The notes under the pieces: model-generated
Told to the model about the DNA's origin: nothing
What the model saw: the letters and a program-made list of their open reading frames with translations, nothing else
Databases searched by the model: none
Assembly (NCBI GenBank): GCA_009927835.1
Contig: RFMG01000161.1
Location: 1-36,172, forward strand
Direction of reading: 5' to 3'
Origin: Verrucomicrobiota bacterium
GTDB lineage: Bacteria; Verrucomicrobiota; Verrucomicrobiia; Methylacidiphilales; Verrucolacustridaceae
DNA: 36,172 nt
Shown: one piece after another, positions 17,263 through 26,635 of the stretch
How the letters are laid out: every line of letters starts with the position of its first letter
Numbering within the stretch: position 1 is the stretch's first letter
Translations under genes and position numbers: made by a program

Positions 17263-19038
17263 TTATCCCACTGCAACCGCGTGTTTCGGCTTGCCCGAGG
17301 GGGATTCGGAGATCGGCGGTTCGTTCTGCATGATGTAATCCCGCACATGCCCCGGAACGCTGTAGTCGTAAGGCCCGCGATAAACGGTGGGTGTGGTCCC
17401 GAAATTCCCGTGTCCCGGAGGGGATGCCACCGTCCACTCGAGAGTGGTCGCCTCCCAAGGGTTGTTCCCTGCGGGAGCGCCAACCTTGAGGCTTCGGAAA
17501 AAGTTCCAAAGGAAGATGAACTGGGAGAAGCCAAGACCGATGGCCGCCAAAGTGATGAACTGGTTGATGGGTTGAAGCGCCCGCAGATGCTCGTACGCCG
17601 TGGGGTCGGCAATCCGACGCATCATTCCCCCCAAACCCACATTGTGCATGGGAAAGAAACAGAGGTTAAAAAAGACGAAGGTGAGGGCGAAGTGAATCTT
17701 TCCCAAGGTCTCGTCCAACATCCGTCCGAACATTTTCGGATACCAAGTGTAGAGGGCGGCAAAGATGCCAAAAATGCTTCCTCCGAACAAAACGTAGTGA
17801 ATGTGAGCGACGATGAAGTATGTGTGATGGACAAAGATATCCACCGGAGTGGAGGCCATGAAGATTCCCGAAAGGCCACCGATAACGAACATCAAAACGA
17901 AGGCCAAGGCATTGAGCATGGCCGTGGTAAAACGAATCGATCCGCCCCAGAGGGTGCCCAGCCAGTTGAACGTTTTGATGGCGGACGGAACGGCGATCAC
18001 CATCGTTGAGACACCAAACGCGGCCGAGAGCACCAGATTCATTCCCGATACGAACATGTGGTGACCCCAGACGATGAACCCCAGGAAACCGATGGCCACC
18101 ATCGCGTAGACCATTGCCCGGTATCCAAAAATCGGTTTTCTGGCAAAAATCGCCAACACATCGCTGACCAGTCCCATGGCGGGAAGGATCATGATGTACA
18201 CCTCCGGGTGGCCGAAAAACCAGAACAGATGCTGCCAAAGAAGGGGTTGCCCCCCGTGCGCCGGATTAAAGAAGTTGGTCCCGGAATTCAGATCCAAAAA
18301 GAGCATGGCGGCGGCTGCGGAAAGAACCGGGACGGCCAACAAAAGTAAAAAGGCCGTAATGAAAAGCGCCCAAACGGCGAGAGGCATCCGGAAGAAGCCC
18401 ATTCCAGGAGCCCTCATGTTGACGATCGTGGTGATGTAGTTGAAGGCCCCCATGATCGAGGCGAGTCCATTGATGAAAATACCCACGCACCAGAGACTCT
18501 GACCGATCTGGGTGTTGTTGTAGGCGGCGACGGAGCTCAACGGTGCGTACGAGGTCCATCCACCCGCAGCAGCTCCCCCGGCGACCAAAAAGCTGGCCAT
18601 CAAAATGATTCCAGACAAGGCGTAGGCCCAGTAGGACAGCTCATTGATCAGTGGAAAGGCCATGTCCCCCGCCCCGATCTTGAGCGGGATAAGGTAATTT
18701 CCAAATGCGCCGATCAAGAGCGGCATCACCACGAGAAACACCATCACCGTGGCGTGCATGGTGAAAAGAGAGTTGTAAAACTGCGGGTTGATGAACGCGA
18801 GGGACATGGGATTGCCAACATCGCCATTCGGCATGACCTGGGTCGACGGATAGGCCAACTGCCAGCGAAGGAGGAGAGCCAACCCTCCCCCGACAAAAAG
18901 GAAAAGAAGCGATGTGAAGAGGTATTGAAGCCCAATGATCTTATGATCCATCGACCAAAGGTATTTCCCCCATCCCGAGGACTCGGTGTGCTCATGGGAG
19001 GAGTGCGTGGCGGCGTGAGGTAAGGTTGCGGTTGTCAT
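17263..19038 (-). CDS. ctaD: Cytochrome c oxidase subunit I (A1-type heme-copper oxidase)
   Basis: This 591-aa subunit holds heme a, heme a3 and CuB and reduces O2 to water while pumping protons. It opens with WSMDHKIIGLQYLF. The low-spin heme ligand lies in TMHATVMVFLVVMPLLIGAFGNY. CuB ligands lie in FFGHPEVYIMILPA and WGHHMFVSG, and the final heme ligands in DIFVHHTYFIVAHIHYVLFGG (H-T-Y...H-I-H). The GHPEVY form, with Glu, indicates the A1 type. A strong AAGGAG lies upstream of the ATG and overlaps the cox2 stop, so translation may be coupled. The C-terminal tail (VPGHVRDYIMQNEPPISES) faces the cytoplasm. It follows cox2 and precedes heme A synthase. Confidence 0.98.
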   Translation of the reverse strand: MTTATLPHAATHSSHEHTESSGWGKYLWSMDHKIIGLQYLFTSLLFLFVGGGLALLLRWQLAYPSTQVMPNGDVGNPMSLAFINPQFYNSLFTMHATVMVFLVVMPLLIGAFGNYLIPLKIGAGDMAFPLINELSYWAYALSGIILMASFLVAGGAAAGGWTSYAPLSSVAAYNNTQIGQSLWCVGIFINGLASIMGAFNYITTIVNMRAPGMGFFRMPLAVWALFITAFLLLLAVPVLSAAAAMLFLDLNSGTNFFNPAHGGQPLLWQHLFWFFGHPEVYIMILPAMGLVSDVLAIFARKPIFGYRAMVYAMVAIGFLGFIVWGHHMFVSGMNLVLSAAFGVSTMVIAVPSAIKTFNWLGTLWGGSIRFTTAMLNALAFVLMFVIGGLSGIFMASTPVDIFVHHTYFIVAHIHYVLFGGSIFGIFAALYTWYPKMFGRMLDETLGKIHFALTFVFFNLCFFPMHNVGLGGMMRRIADPTAYEHLRALQPINQFITLAAIGLGFSQFIFLWNFFRSLKVGAPAGNNPWEATTLEWTVASPPGHGNFGTTPTVYRGPYDYSVPGHVRDYIMQNEPPISESPSGKPKHAVAVG

Positions 19039-19050
19039 GGTTGGATCTCC

Positions 19051-19917
19051 TTATCTTTGATTCAAAACAACGGGGGTCCCGGAGGTTGCGCCGGAGACAG
19101 CGGGTGCGGGGGCTTTCCCCTTCGCCCAGGATTCGTACTCGGCGACGGGGACAACGGACAGCTTGCCGAACATTTTGTAGTGGCCCTGTCCACACAGCTG
19201 GTTGCAGGCCAACTGAAACTTCCCCGTCGCCTCCGCTTTCAGCCAGACAAAGTCGTACACACGTCCGGGCACCATGTCCTGGTAGAGGCGAAACTCGGGC
19301 ACATAAAACGCGTGGATGACATCCTTGGATCCCAGATACAGACGGATCGGTCGGTTGACCGGGAATACGATCTCCCCGTACGTCGTGAAATCGTCCAACC
19401 CGTCCTGATCCGCAGGATCCACCCCGAATGGATTTTCCTTGCTGATTTTTTTGGCGTCCATTTTGGCCAATTTCCCGTCCGCACCGGGATAACGCACATT
19501 CCAACCGAACTGCTCCCCCACAACCGCCACTGGCAGGGCGTCCGCCGGGGGCGTTTGACGCCTCATCCGGCTCCACTCCTCGTTGCCGTAAATGGCCAAT
19601 CCAAGGAAGATAAATACCGGGATCGTGGTCCAAACCACCTCCAAGGTGTTGTTTCCGTGGCTGTGGATGGCCGGAACACCCGGACGCGCACGATATTTTA
19701 CCAAAAAGAAAGCCATGACTGAAAAGACACCGATGAAGGTAACGCCGGTCAAAAGGAGGATCACATAAAAGATAAAATCGATGGCATGCCCGAACATGTT
19801 CACGTTTCGAGGCAACCACCAAACACTGGTTTCCCGGATCTCCGCTTGGGCCGAGGACAAGCCCAAAAGGATCAGGGTTATGAAGATGGAAAGAGGACGC
19901 CCGAAAAGCTTATGCAT
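19051..19917 (-). CDS. ctaC: Cytochrome c oxidase subunit II (CuA)
   Basis: Subunit II takes electrons from cytochrome c at the dinuclear CuA site. After a signal peptide (MHKLFGRPLSIFITLILLGLSSAQA) and two transmembrane helices (including FIFYVILLLTGVTFIGVFSVMAF), the periplasmic cupredoxin domain carries DVIHAFYVPEF and CNQLCGQGHYKMFG, the full C-x3-C-x3-H-x2-M CuA set. EVVWTTIPVFIFLGLA is the conserved second-helix segment. There is no fused cytochrome c domain, so electrons must come from a separate c-type heme protein. The track start at 20109 adds 64 residues without signal features. I prefer ATG 19917, with GGAG 10 nt upstream. It is the first gene of the cox operon and is divergent from actA. 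Confidence 0.96.
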   Translation of the reverse strand: MHKLFGRPLSIFITLILLGLSSAQAEIRETSVWWLPRNVNMFGHAIDFIFYVILLLTGVTFIGVFSVMAFFLVKYRARPGVPAIHSHGNNTLEVVWTTIPVFIFLGLAIYGNEEWSRMRRQTPPADALPVAVVGEQFGWNVRYPGADGKLAKMDAKKISKENPFGVDPADQDGLDDFTTYGEIVFPVNRPIRLYLGSKDVIHAFYVPEFRLYQDMVPGRVYDFVWLKAEATGKFQLACNQLCGQGHYKMFGKLSVVPVAEYESWAKGKAPAPAVSGATSGTPVVLNQR

Positions 19918-20160
19918 GGGGAGCAGTCTCCAATGAATTTTCCACTTTTCAACCCCTTCCCCCGCTTTTTGCCTTGGGCAGCTCACATCCGCCCGTCGAA
20001 TCGGGAAAGTCAGAGGGAAAAAAGCCTTAAACAAAACTAATAAGCCCTGGCTTTGGGTTAATACTTCTAATGCATCCTTGATGAGACACAAAAGAGTCTC
20101 CATTTTCACCTATGCACCATCGTGAGCACGATATTTTGAAAAGTTTCCGCTGATCCCCCT
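19918..20160. promoter_or_regulatory. Divergent control region between cox and ACIII operons
   Basis: This 243-nt gap must carry promoters for both the cox operon (minus) and the ACIII operon (plus), so a common regulator could act here. It contains AT-rich patches (AAACAAAACTAATAAG, GGGTTAATACTTCTAATG) but no convincing -35/-10 pair. It also has two dyads: GAGAC/GTCTC (20083-20100) and ATCGTG-AG-CACGAT (20119-20132). No coding sequence is supported. Confidence 0.45.
20119..20132. promoter_or_regulatory. Perfect dyad, candidate operator upstream of actA
   Basis: ATCGTG and CACGAT form a perfect 6-bp inverted repeat around AG, 28 nt before the actA ATG. Its position and symmetry fit a dimeric regulator site, but it could be chance. 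No regulator is assigned. Confidence 0.3.
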
Positions 20161-20814
20161 ATGGCCAACATATTTCCACGCTTCAGCAACTGGTTGCCGA
20201 TCAAAATTTTGGTCTGCATCACGATTATTGCGGCCAGCGTGGTTTCGGGAATGGCCTACTACTTCACCCCAAAATACACCCGGGTCGGTTATCAGCCCAC
20301 ACAACCTGTAGCCTTTGATCACTCGCTGCATGTGAATCAACTCGGAATGGATTGTCGCTACTGCCACACGGGTGTGGAAAAATCCTCCCACTCCAATGTG
20401 CCCCCCACCCAGACCTGCATGAACTGCCACACGCAGATCAAATCCCAAAGCCCCAAGCTCGCGGCGGTGCGGGAATCATGGAAATCCGGCAACCCCGTTC
20501 CTTGGGTCCGAATCCATAAGGCCCCTGATTACGTCTATTTCAATCACGCCGTTCACGTGAATCGCGGGGTCAGTTGCGTTGCCTGCCACGGCAATGTCAA
20601 CCATATGGAGGTGGTCTACCATGCGAAACCTCACAGCATGGGTTGGTGCCTCGAATGCCACCGCGCTCCGGAAAATTATCTTCGCCCGCTGGATCAGGTC
20701 ACCAATCTGGATTGGGAACCGCCCACAGGAACCACCCAGCGCGAGCTTGGCGAAAAATTTGTCAAAGAGTGGAATGTCAAGCCGCCCGTAAGTTGCAGCG
20801 GGTGCCACCGATAA
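20161..20814 (+). CDS. actA: ACIII subunit ActA, membrane-anchored pentaheme cytochrome c
   Basis: This 217-aa protein starts with one hydrophobic anchor (ILVCITIIAASVVSGMAYYF). It then has five CxxCH heme sites: CRYCH, CMNCH, CVACH, CLECH and CSGCH. That count and the order at the head of an actABCDEF operon identify ActA of alternative complex III, the quinol oxidase that replaces cytochrome bc1 in many bacteria. Its hemes carry electrons from the iron-sulfur subunit toward ActE and the oxidase on the periplasmic side. No Shine-Dalgarno sequence precedes the ATG. The actB ATG begins 3 nt after its stop. Confidence 0.95.
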   Translation: MANIFPRFSNWLPIKILVCITIIAASVVSGMAYYFTPKYTRVGYQPTQPVAFDHSLHVNQLGMDCRYCHTGVEKSSHSNVPPTQTCMNCHTQIKSQSPKLAAVRESWKSGNPVPWVRIHKAPDYVYFNHAVHVNRGVSCVACHGNVNHMEVVYHAKPHSMGWCLECHRAPENYLRPLDQVTNLDWEPPTGTTQRELGEKFVKEWNVKPPVSCSGCHR

Positions 20815-20817
20815 AAC

Positions 20818-23800
20818 ATGAAACGCACTCTTCTTCATCCCTCCTCCTCCCAGGGCCGCACCTACTGGCGGAGCCTTGGTGAATACGCCAAGACCCCGGA
20901 TTTTGAGGAGTGGTTGCACCGTGAGTTTCCTGCCGGAGCGGCGGAGTGGGACAATGATCCACTCTCCAGGCGAAGTTTTATTCGGCTCATGGGGGCCTCG
21001 CTGGCTCTTGCCGGGCTAAGCCTCTCGGGTTGCCGACGACCCGAAGCTCACCTCGTGCCCTTCACGCAATCTCCCGAATGGGTGGTGCCTGGAAAAAAAA
21101 TGTCCTTTGCCACGGCCCAACCCCGGCGCCGAGGTGCCGTGCCCCTTCTGGCGACAACCTTTGACGGCCGCCCGATCAAGATGGAGGGCAATCCCCTCCA
21201 CCCTCTCAGCCAAGGCTCGAGCGATAACCATGCCCAAGCCTCGATCCTTGACCTTTATGACCCGGCCCGGCGCCAACACCTCACTAGGAACGGCAAAAAG
21301 GCCACGGCGAGCGAATGGGAGGAGGAGATCAACCGGATTCGGGCCGAGTCCCTCTCCACTTCCGGATCCTCCTTGGCAATCCTGGCGGATGAGCAACTCT
21401 CCCCCACCCGCGAGAGGCTGCGCGGCGAACTTCAGCGTCAGTTTCCCCAATCCACTTGGGCCACATACGAACCCCTCTCCCCCGGACGGGATCTGGAGGC
21501 TTCCGCCCTCGTTTTTGGGGACAATACCGAATTCCGTCCCAATCTTTCGGCCGCCACTGCCATTCTCTCCGTCGACTGCGATTTTCTGGGATCGGAGGAG
21601 GGAGATTTAAACGACACGCGGGGTTTTGCCTCCGGTCGCCGGACCCGCAAGCCCTCCGATCCAACCAATCGTCTTTATGTGGTCGAGCCCAGGTTCTCCC
21701 TCACCGGCACCATGGCGGATCACCGTCTTCGCCTTCGCCCGAGCGCGATCGGGGCTTTCCTGCTTGAACTCGCCCGTCAAATCCGTGCCGCCAAGCCTGG
21801 CGCCGAACTCAACACGCTCCTCAGCCAATCCCCCGACCTTCCCCTTCCGGAGGGAGTGGATCCGGCCTGGATTCGGGAGTGTGCCGTGGATCTGGTTTCC
21901 CGCGGCAACCACTCCCTTCTGCTCGTCGGTCGCCGACTTCCCGTCTCACTTCAGGCCCTGGCTCTCGCGTTAAACTCCGCGCTCGGCTCGGTCGGCACGA
22001 CCCTTCTTGTGCAGCCCCGCCGTGCCACCACCTCAACCACAATTTCACAACTCGCTGAAAAAATCAGGGGTGGAACCGTTCGCACGTTGATCATCCTGGG
22101 GGGTGACCCGGTTTACAACGCGCCGGCCGACCTGAACTGGGGGGCCCTGCAATCCTCCATTCCAAATACCCTGCATCTGTCCCCGCTCTCCAATGCCACC
22201 TCCAAACAGTCGACCTGGTCGATCCCGGGAACCCATTATCTCGAGTCTTGGGGGGACGGATTGGCCATCGATGGCTCCTACCTGTCGATCCAACCCATGA
22301 TCCAGCCCCTCTGGAACGGACAAAGTCAGCTCCAACTCCTCTCCCGCATTCTTGCTCTCCCCAGCCCGATCGGCCCCTCCCTCATCCGTGAAACATTTGC
22401 CCAACGCACGGGTCTAACTGCTGAAAAGCTGGAGCAGGGCTGGAACGATTTTGTCCGCGAGGGGTTTTGGATAACCCCATCCGCCGCGCCAACACCCCGA
22501 CCCGCAAATCTCAATGGCGTCGCAGGCCTCCTTTCCCAGGTCGCAAACTCTCCCGCAGAGGACCCTTCCTCCTTGGAGGCACTCTTCATCCAGTCGGCCG
22601 CCGTGGATGACGGGCGCTACGCCAATAATGGATGGATGCAGGAGTGGCCGGACCCGATGACCAAACTCACCTGGGATAATGCAATTCTTCTTTCGCCGGA
22701 AACCGCACGGACGCTCGGCCTGAAAAACGATATCATAAAAGGGATCCTTGTGGCCGATGTGGTGCAGGCCACTTTGGCCGGGCGGTCGATCGACGCACCT
22801 GTGGTCATTGCGCCCGGGCATGCCAATTTCTGCGCGAGTCTCCCTCTTGGTTATGGACAGGAATGGGGTGGTCCGATTGCGAAAGGCGCGGGGTTTGACG
22901 CTTATCGTCTGCGAGCCTCCTCGACGGACTATCATGCCCCCGGACTTCAACTGAAACGCACGGGTCGGACACAGCAACTCGCCATCACCCAGGAACACCA
23001 GGTGATGGAGGGTCGCGATCTCGTCCGTGAGGCATCCGTAGATGAGTTTAAGGAAAATCCTGCGTGGGCAAAAACCGTCGGAATGGATGCCCACATTCCG
23101 CCCAATCAAACCTTTTACCCGAATCCGAAATTGGACGGCCAGCACCAGTGGGCGATGGTGGTCGATCTGTCCACCTGCACCGGCTGCAATGCCTGCGTGA
23201 CCGCGTGCACCGCGGAAAACAATGTCCCGATCGTCGGCAAAGACCAGGTCATGAAGGGGCGTGAGATGCACTGGATCAGGGTGGATCGTTACTACACGGG
23301 AGAACCCGAGGCGCCCGAGTCGGTCTCGCAACCCATCGCCTGCATGCAGTGCGAAAATGCCCCATGCGAAACCGTCTGCCCGGTCAATGCGACCGTTCAC
23401 AACGAGGAGGGGTTGAACGTGATGGCCTACAATCGCTGCATCGGCACGCGGTACTGCGCAAACAATTGCCCCTACAAAGTAAGGCGTTTCAACTTCTTCG
23501 ATTACAATCAACGCGCCCTCGACAAGCTGTATTGGGGACCCGTTGCCCCCAAGGGAACCGAGGAAACAATCAAGTTGCAGAAAAATCCGAATGTCACGGT
23601 CCGGATGCGCGGTGTCATGGAAAAGTGCACCTTCTGCGTCCAGAGAATCGAGGACGCAAAGATCGCCGCACGGGTCCGGGCTCGCGACTCCGCCGACCTC
23701 AGGATTCCAACCGGAACGCTCAAGACCGCCTGCCAGCAGGCCTGCCCTGCGGAGGCGATCGTCTTTGGGGACCTGCTCGACGAATCCTCCGAGGTGAAAA

Positions 23801-23973
23801 AGTTGCGGGAACTCCCCCAGAACTACTCCCTTCTGGAATACCTGAATGTTCGTCCCCGGTTGACCTATTTGGGCAGGATACGCAACCCCAACCCAGCCAT
23901 GCCGGGCGCCCGCACCCACTACGCCTCCACCCACGGAGCCTCGTCTCACGCCAAACAAGGGAGCCACGAATGA
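20818..23973 (+). CDS. actB: ACIII subunit ActB, iron-sulfur/molybdopterin-like fusion
   Basis: This 1051-aa protein combines a molybdopterin-oxidoreductase-like half with a C-terminal four-cluster ferredoxin half. The N-terminus has a twin-arginine motif [16 protein letters not shown] (about 51-66) followed by a lipobox-like LSLSGC with Cys72, suggesting Tat export and possibly lipid anchoring. Cluster motifs are [35 protein letters not shown] and CTFC...CQQAC. In known ACIII the Mo-like domain carries no cofactor and the ferredoxin part holds three 4Fe-4S and one 3Fe-4S cluster that lead electrons away from the quinol site in ActC. The stop overlaps the actC ATG by 4 nt. Length fits the family. 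Confidence 0.95.
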   Translation: MKRTLLHPSSSQGRTYWRSLGEYAKTPDFEEWLHREFPAGAAEWDNDPLSRRSFIRLMGASLALAGLSLSGCRRPEAHLVPFTQSPEWVVPGKKMSFATAQPRRRGAVPLLATTFDGRPIKMEGNPLHPLSQGSSDNHAQASILDLYDPARRQHLTRNGKKATASEWEEEINRIRAESLSTSGSSLAILADEQLSPTRERLRGELQRQFPQSTWATYEPLSPGRDLEASALVFGDNTEFRPNLSAATAILSVDCDFLGSEEGDLNDTRGFASGRRTRKPSDPTNRLYVVEPRFSLTGTMADHRLRLRPSAIGAFLLELARQIRAAKPGAELNTLLSQSPDLPLPEGVDPAWIRECAVDLVSRGNHSLLLVGRRLPVSLQALALALNSALGSVGTTLLVQPRRATTSTTISQLAEKIRGGTVRTLIILGGDPVYNAPADLNWGALQSSIPNTLHLSPLSNATSKQSTWSIPGTHYLESWGDGLAIDGSYLSIQPMIQPLWNGQSQLQLLSRILALPSPIGPSLIRETFAQRTGLTAEKLEQGWNDFVREGFWITPSAAPTPRPANLNGVAGLLSQVANSPAEDPSSLEALFIQSAAVDDGRYANNGWMQEWPDPMTKLTWDNAILLSPETARTLGLKNDIIKGILVADVVQATLAGRSIDAPVVIAPGHANFCASLPLGYGQEWGGPIAKGAGFDAYRLRASSTDYHAPGLQLKRTGRTQQLAITQEHQVMEGRDLVREASVDEFKENPAWAKTVGMDAHIPPNQTFYPNPKLDGQHQWAMVVDLSTCTGCNACVTACTAENNVPIVGKDQVMKGREMHWIRVDRYYTGEPEAPESVSQPIACMQCENAPCETVCPVNATVHNEEGLNVMAYNRCIGTRYCANNCPYKVRRFNFFDYNQRALDKLYWGPVAPKGTEETIKLQKNPNVTVRMRGVMEKCTFCVQRIEDAKIAARVRARDSADLRIPTGTLKTACQQACPAEAIVFGDLLDESSEVKKLRELPQNYSLLEYLNVRPRLTYLGRIRNPNPAMPGARTHYASTHGASSHAKQGSHE

Positions 23974-25433
23974 GAGCGGACAACCCCTCCTCCCAAGCTG
24001 CCTTTGCAAAGGCCGCAGCCTACTTGGAGCGCCAACCCCTCGTTTCCAACCATCGTCCCCTTTCCTGGATCACCCAGCACGTCTGCCAAATTGTGGAGGA
24101 GCGCGCCCCGAAGTGGTGGTGGATTCTCACCTTTCTTTTCGGGGGGATGGCCACCTTGGTTCCGGCGATGTTGACCTACCTCGTATCCACCGGAGTCGGG
24201 GTGTGGGGGCTGAATGTTCCCGTTTGCTGGGCGTGGGACATCACCAACTTCGTGTTCTGGATCGGAATCGGCCACGCGGGAACCCTCATCTCCGCGATTC
24301 TTTTTCTCACCCGCCAAAAGTGGCGCACCTCGATCAATCGCTCGGCAGAGGCGATGACCATTTTCGCCGTGATCTGCGCCGGAATTTTTCCCGCTTTTCA
24401 CGTGGGACGGGTGTGGATGGCGTGGTTCCTGGCCCCCATTCCCAATGCCAATGCCATCTGGCAGAATTTTCGCAGCCCGCTCCTCTGGGACGTTTTTGCC
24501 GTATCCACCTATTTCACCGTCTCCCTCATCTTCTGGTATTTGGGCCTGATCCCCGACCTTGCTTCCCTGCGGGATCGCGCCACCACCCGGCTTCGTCAAA
24601 TGGCATACGGTCTGCTGGCCTTGGGTTGGCGGGGCTCCAACCGTCACTGGACCCATTACGAGAAAACGTATCTCATTCTCGCGGGAATTTCGACCCCGCT
24701 CGTTTTGTCCGTGCACAGTGTCGTGTCTTTCGATTTTGCCACTTCCATCGTTCCCGGATGGCACACCACCATCTTTCCACCGTACTTTGTGGCGGGCGCC
24801 ATCTTTGGCGGTTTCGCTATGGTTCTCACCCTTCTCATTCCCTTTCGCGAGATCTATCACCTTCACGACCTCGTCACCGACAAGCACATCGACAACATGT
24901 GCAAGATCATCCTGCTCACCGGGTCCCTGGTCGGATACGCGTACTCGATGGAGTTCTTTATCGCCTGGTACAGCGGCAACCCTTTTGAAATCTACGCCTT
25001 CACAAACCGTGCCTTTGGTCCCTACTGGTGGGCGTACTGGGCCATGATCACGTGCAACGTCGCTGCTCCCCAGCTTTTCTGGTTCAAGTATTGCCGCCAA
25101 AACCCCTGGGTCGTCCTGGCCATCGTGATGTTTCCCAACACGGGCATGTGGTTCGAAAGGTTTGTCATCATCGTCACGTCGATCCACCGCGATTTCCTCC
25201 CCTCCTCCTGGGGTTACTTCTCCCCGACTTGGGTCGACATCAGCCTCTTTATCGGAACCATCGGTCTCTTTGTTTTCCTTTTCCTCCTTTTCGTCCGTTT
25301 CCTTCCGATCATTAACATGTTTGAGGTGAAGGGCATCACGCCGCAGGCCGATCCCCACGCCCACGACGCGGAGGAGAATCATGCCCACTCTCGGCAGACC
25401 CCCACCCACACACCTTCGCAGGTGCACGCATGA
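23970..25433 (+). CDS. actC: ACIII subunit ActC, NrfD-like quinol-binding membrane protein
   Basis: The track merges this gene with an upstream out-of-gene stretch starting at 23349. The ATG at 23970 ([12 protein letters not shown]) overlaps the actB stop by 4 nt, follows GGGAG and gives 487 aa. The protein is a polytopic NrfD/PsrC-family subunit. Segments such as [34 protein letters not shown] and the helix beginning [19 protein letters not shown] are typical of ActC. In known ACIII structures ActC binds quinol near the periplasmic side and sits under ActB. The His-rich C-terminal tail ([19 protein letters not shown]) is not expected to be part of the core. Confidence 0.94.
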   Translation: MRADNPSSQAAFAKAAAYLERQPLVSNHRPLSWITQHVCQIVEERAPKWWWILTFLFGGMATLVPAMLTYLVSTGVGVWGLNVPVCWAWDITNFVFWIGIGHAGTLISAILFLTRQKWRTSINRSAEAMTIFAVICAGIFPAFHVGRVWMAWFLAPIPNANAIWQNFRSPLLWDVFAVSTYFTVSLIFWYLGLIPDLASLRDRATTRLRQMAYGLLALGWRGSNRHWTHYEKTYLILAGISTPLVLSVHSVVSFDFATSIVPGWHTTIFPPYFVAGAIFGGFAMVLTLLIPFREIYHLHDLVTDKHIDNMCKIILLTGSLVGYAYSMEFFIAWYSGNPFEIYAFTNRAFGPYWWAYWAMITCNVAAPQLFWFKYCRQNPWVVLAIVMFPNTGMWFERFVIIVTSIHRDFLPSSWGYFSPTWVDISLFIGTIGLFVFLFLLFVRFLPIINMFEVKGITPQADPHAHDAEENHAHSRQTPTHTPSQVHA

Positions 25434-26017
25434 TTCAGCCCTCCTCATCTCTATTCGGTTTGGGGGCGGAGTTCTCCTCCGCCGCTGCTCTTCTTGAAGC
25501 TGCCAAAAGGATCCATGCCCACGGTTTTCGCAAATGGGATGTGTACTCCCCTTTCCCGATCCATGGAATGGATCACGCCATGGGTTTCAAACGCTCCCGT
25601 GTTTCCCTTTTTTCACTCCTGGGCGGTTGCACCGGACTGACGGTGGCTTTTGTGCTGATCTACTACACCTCCGCCATCAACTATCCCCTGATCGTGCAAG
25701 GCAAACCCTACTTCGCGCTTGAACCCTCCCTGCCGATCTTCTTTGAACTAACGATTCTTCTGACCGCCTTTGGAACGGTTCTCGGACTGCTCCTTCTGAC
25801 TCTCCTCCCGCGCCTTCATCATCCCGTCTTCAACTGGGATCGCTTCCAAAAAGCCACCGATGACGGCTTCTTTCTCGTCCTGGAATCGACGGATCCCCGG
25901 TTCGAATCGGCTTCGTCGAGGCAACTGCTGGAGCAGATCGGGGGCCTTCACATTACGGAAATATTCCAGGATCCTGAGGAAACCCCCAACCCGGTTCGGC
26001 AGGAGACAACCGCATGA
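25430..26017 (+). CDS. actD: ACIII subunit ActD (DUF3341)
   Basis: This 195-aa protein belongs to the DUF3341/ActD family. An N-terminal cytosolic-type domain ([32 protein letters not shown]) is followed by two transmembrane helices ([17 protein letters not shown] and the helix around [17 protein letters not shown]). The C-terminal domain ([21 protein letters not shown]) resembles the N-terminal part of the family's ferredoxin-like fold. ActD is a structural subunit of alternative complex III. Its ATG overlaps actC and its stop overlaps actE, each by 4 nt. The start is therefore well fixed. Confidence 0.94.
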   Translation: MIQPSSSLFGLGAEFSSAAALLEAAKRIHAHGFRKWDVYSPFPIHGMDHAMGFKRSRVSLFSLLGGCTGLTVAFVLIYYTSAINYPLIVQGKPYFALEPSLPIFFELTILLTAFGTVLGLLLLTLLPRLHHPVFNWDRFQKATDDGFFLVLESTDPRFESASSRQLLEQIGGLHITEIFQDPEETPNPVRQETTA

Positions 26018-26635
26018 GGGGCCTGATCCGCACTTTCCTCGCCGTGTTTGGAGCCGTGACGGTCACAATCATCGCGATCGCCGGATTCCGGGGGGACTTC
26101 ACGCAGCGAACCCCCATCGAAATCTTCCCTGACATGGATCGTCAACCCAAATACAAGTCGCAAACCCCATCCCACCCTTTTCACGGAGGGCAGAGTCGAC
26201 CGTGTGCCTCCCTACGGCACGATTCCCTTCCAACTCAATACCGATCAACCTTACCGGCTTACCGGGAAGATGGGGAACATGTGGGGCACGGGGATCCCGG
26301 TCACCGTGGATGAAAAGCTCCTTGCGCGTGGTCAGGAGCGATACCAGATCAACTGTCAGGTTTGCCATGGCGCCACGGGCGCGGGAAATGGCATCACCGC
26401 CCAGTACGGACTTGTCGGAGCCGCCAGCTATCACCTCGACAAGTACAGGGAGATGGCCGACGGGGAAATCTTTAACACCATCACCCACGGAAAGGGACAA
26501 ATGGGCCCCTACCACCACATCGATGTCAATGATCGCTGGGCGATCATCGCCTATATTCGGGCCCTCCAGTTGGCGCAAAATGCCCCATCCAAACTTCTCC
26601 CCCCCGAGGTTGCGAAAGCCTCCACCAAGCCATGA
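26014..26635 (+). CDS. actE: ACIII subunit ActE, monoheme cytochrome c, with apparent frameshift
   Basis: The reading frame from ATG 26014 gives a membrane anchor (FLAVFGAVTVTIIAIAG), then the ActE-typical DMDRQPKYKSQTPS. It then loses similarity and reads into a shadow. From 26174 in the next frame the sequence continues TLFTEGRVDRVPPYGT and the heme motif CQVCHGATGAGNG, with a likely Met ligand in GKGQMGPYHH, open to 26635. Deleting one C within TCCCACCC (26170-26177) restores one ORF of 206 aa reading QTPSTLFTEGRVDR. ActE relays electrons from ActA to the oxidase. Either the extra C is an assembly error or the gene is broken. Overlaps with actD and actF (4 nt each) are intact. No lipobox Cys is seen at the anchor, although ActE is a lipoprotein in some species. 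Confidence 0.88.

Noticed and set aside
19918-20109. N-terminal extension of cox2
   Set aside because: It would place the signal peptide internally; ATG 19917 begins directly with a signal peptide.
23349-23969. N-terminal extension of the actC ORF
   Set aside because: This part overlaps actB in another frame and has no ActC similarity; the ATGA start at 23970 fits.
22414-24009. 531-aa minus-strand ORF opposite actB
   Set aside because: It is antisense to a gene with clear motifs throughout, and its own translation shows no recognisable domain; long antisense frames are common at this GC content.
23946-25448. 500-aa minus-strand ORF opposite actC
   Set aside because: Charged, low-complexity translation that mirrors the codon pattern of the actC membrane helices.
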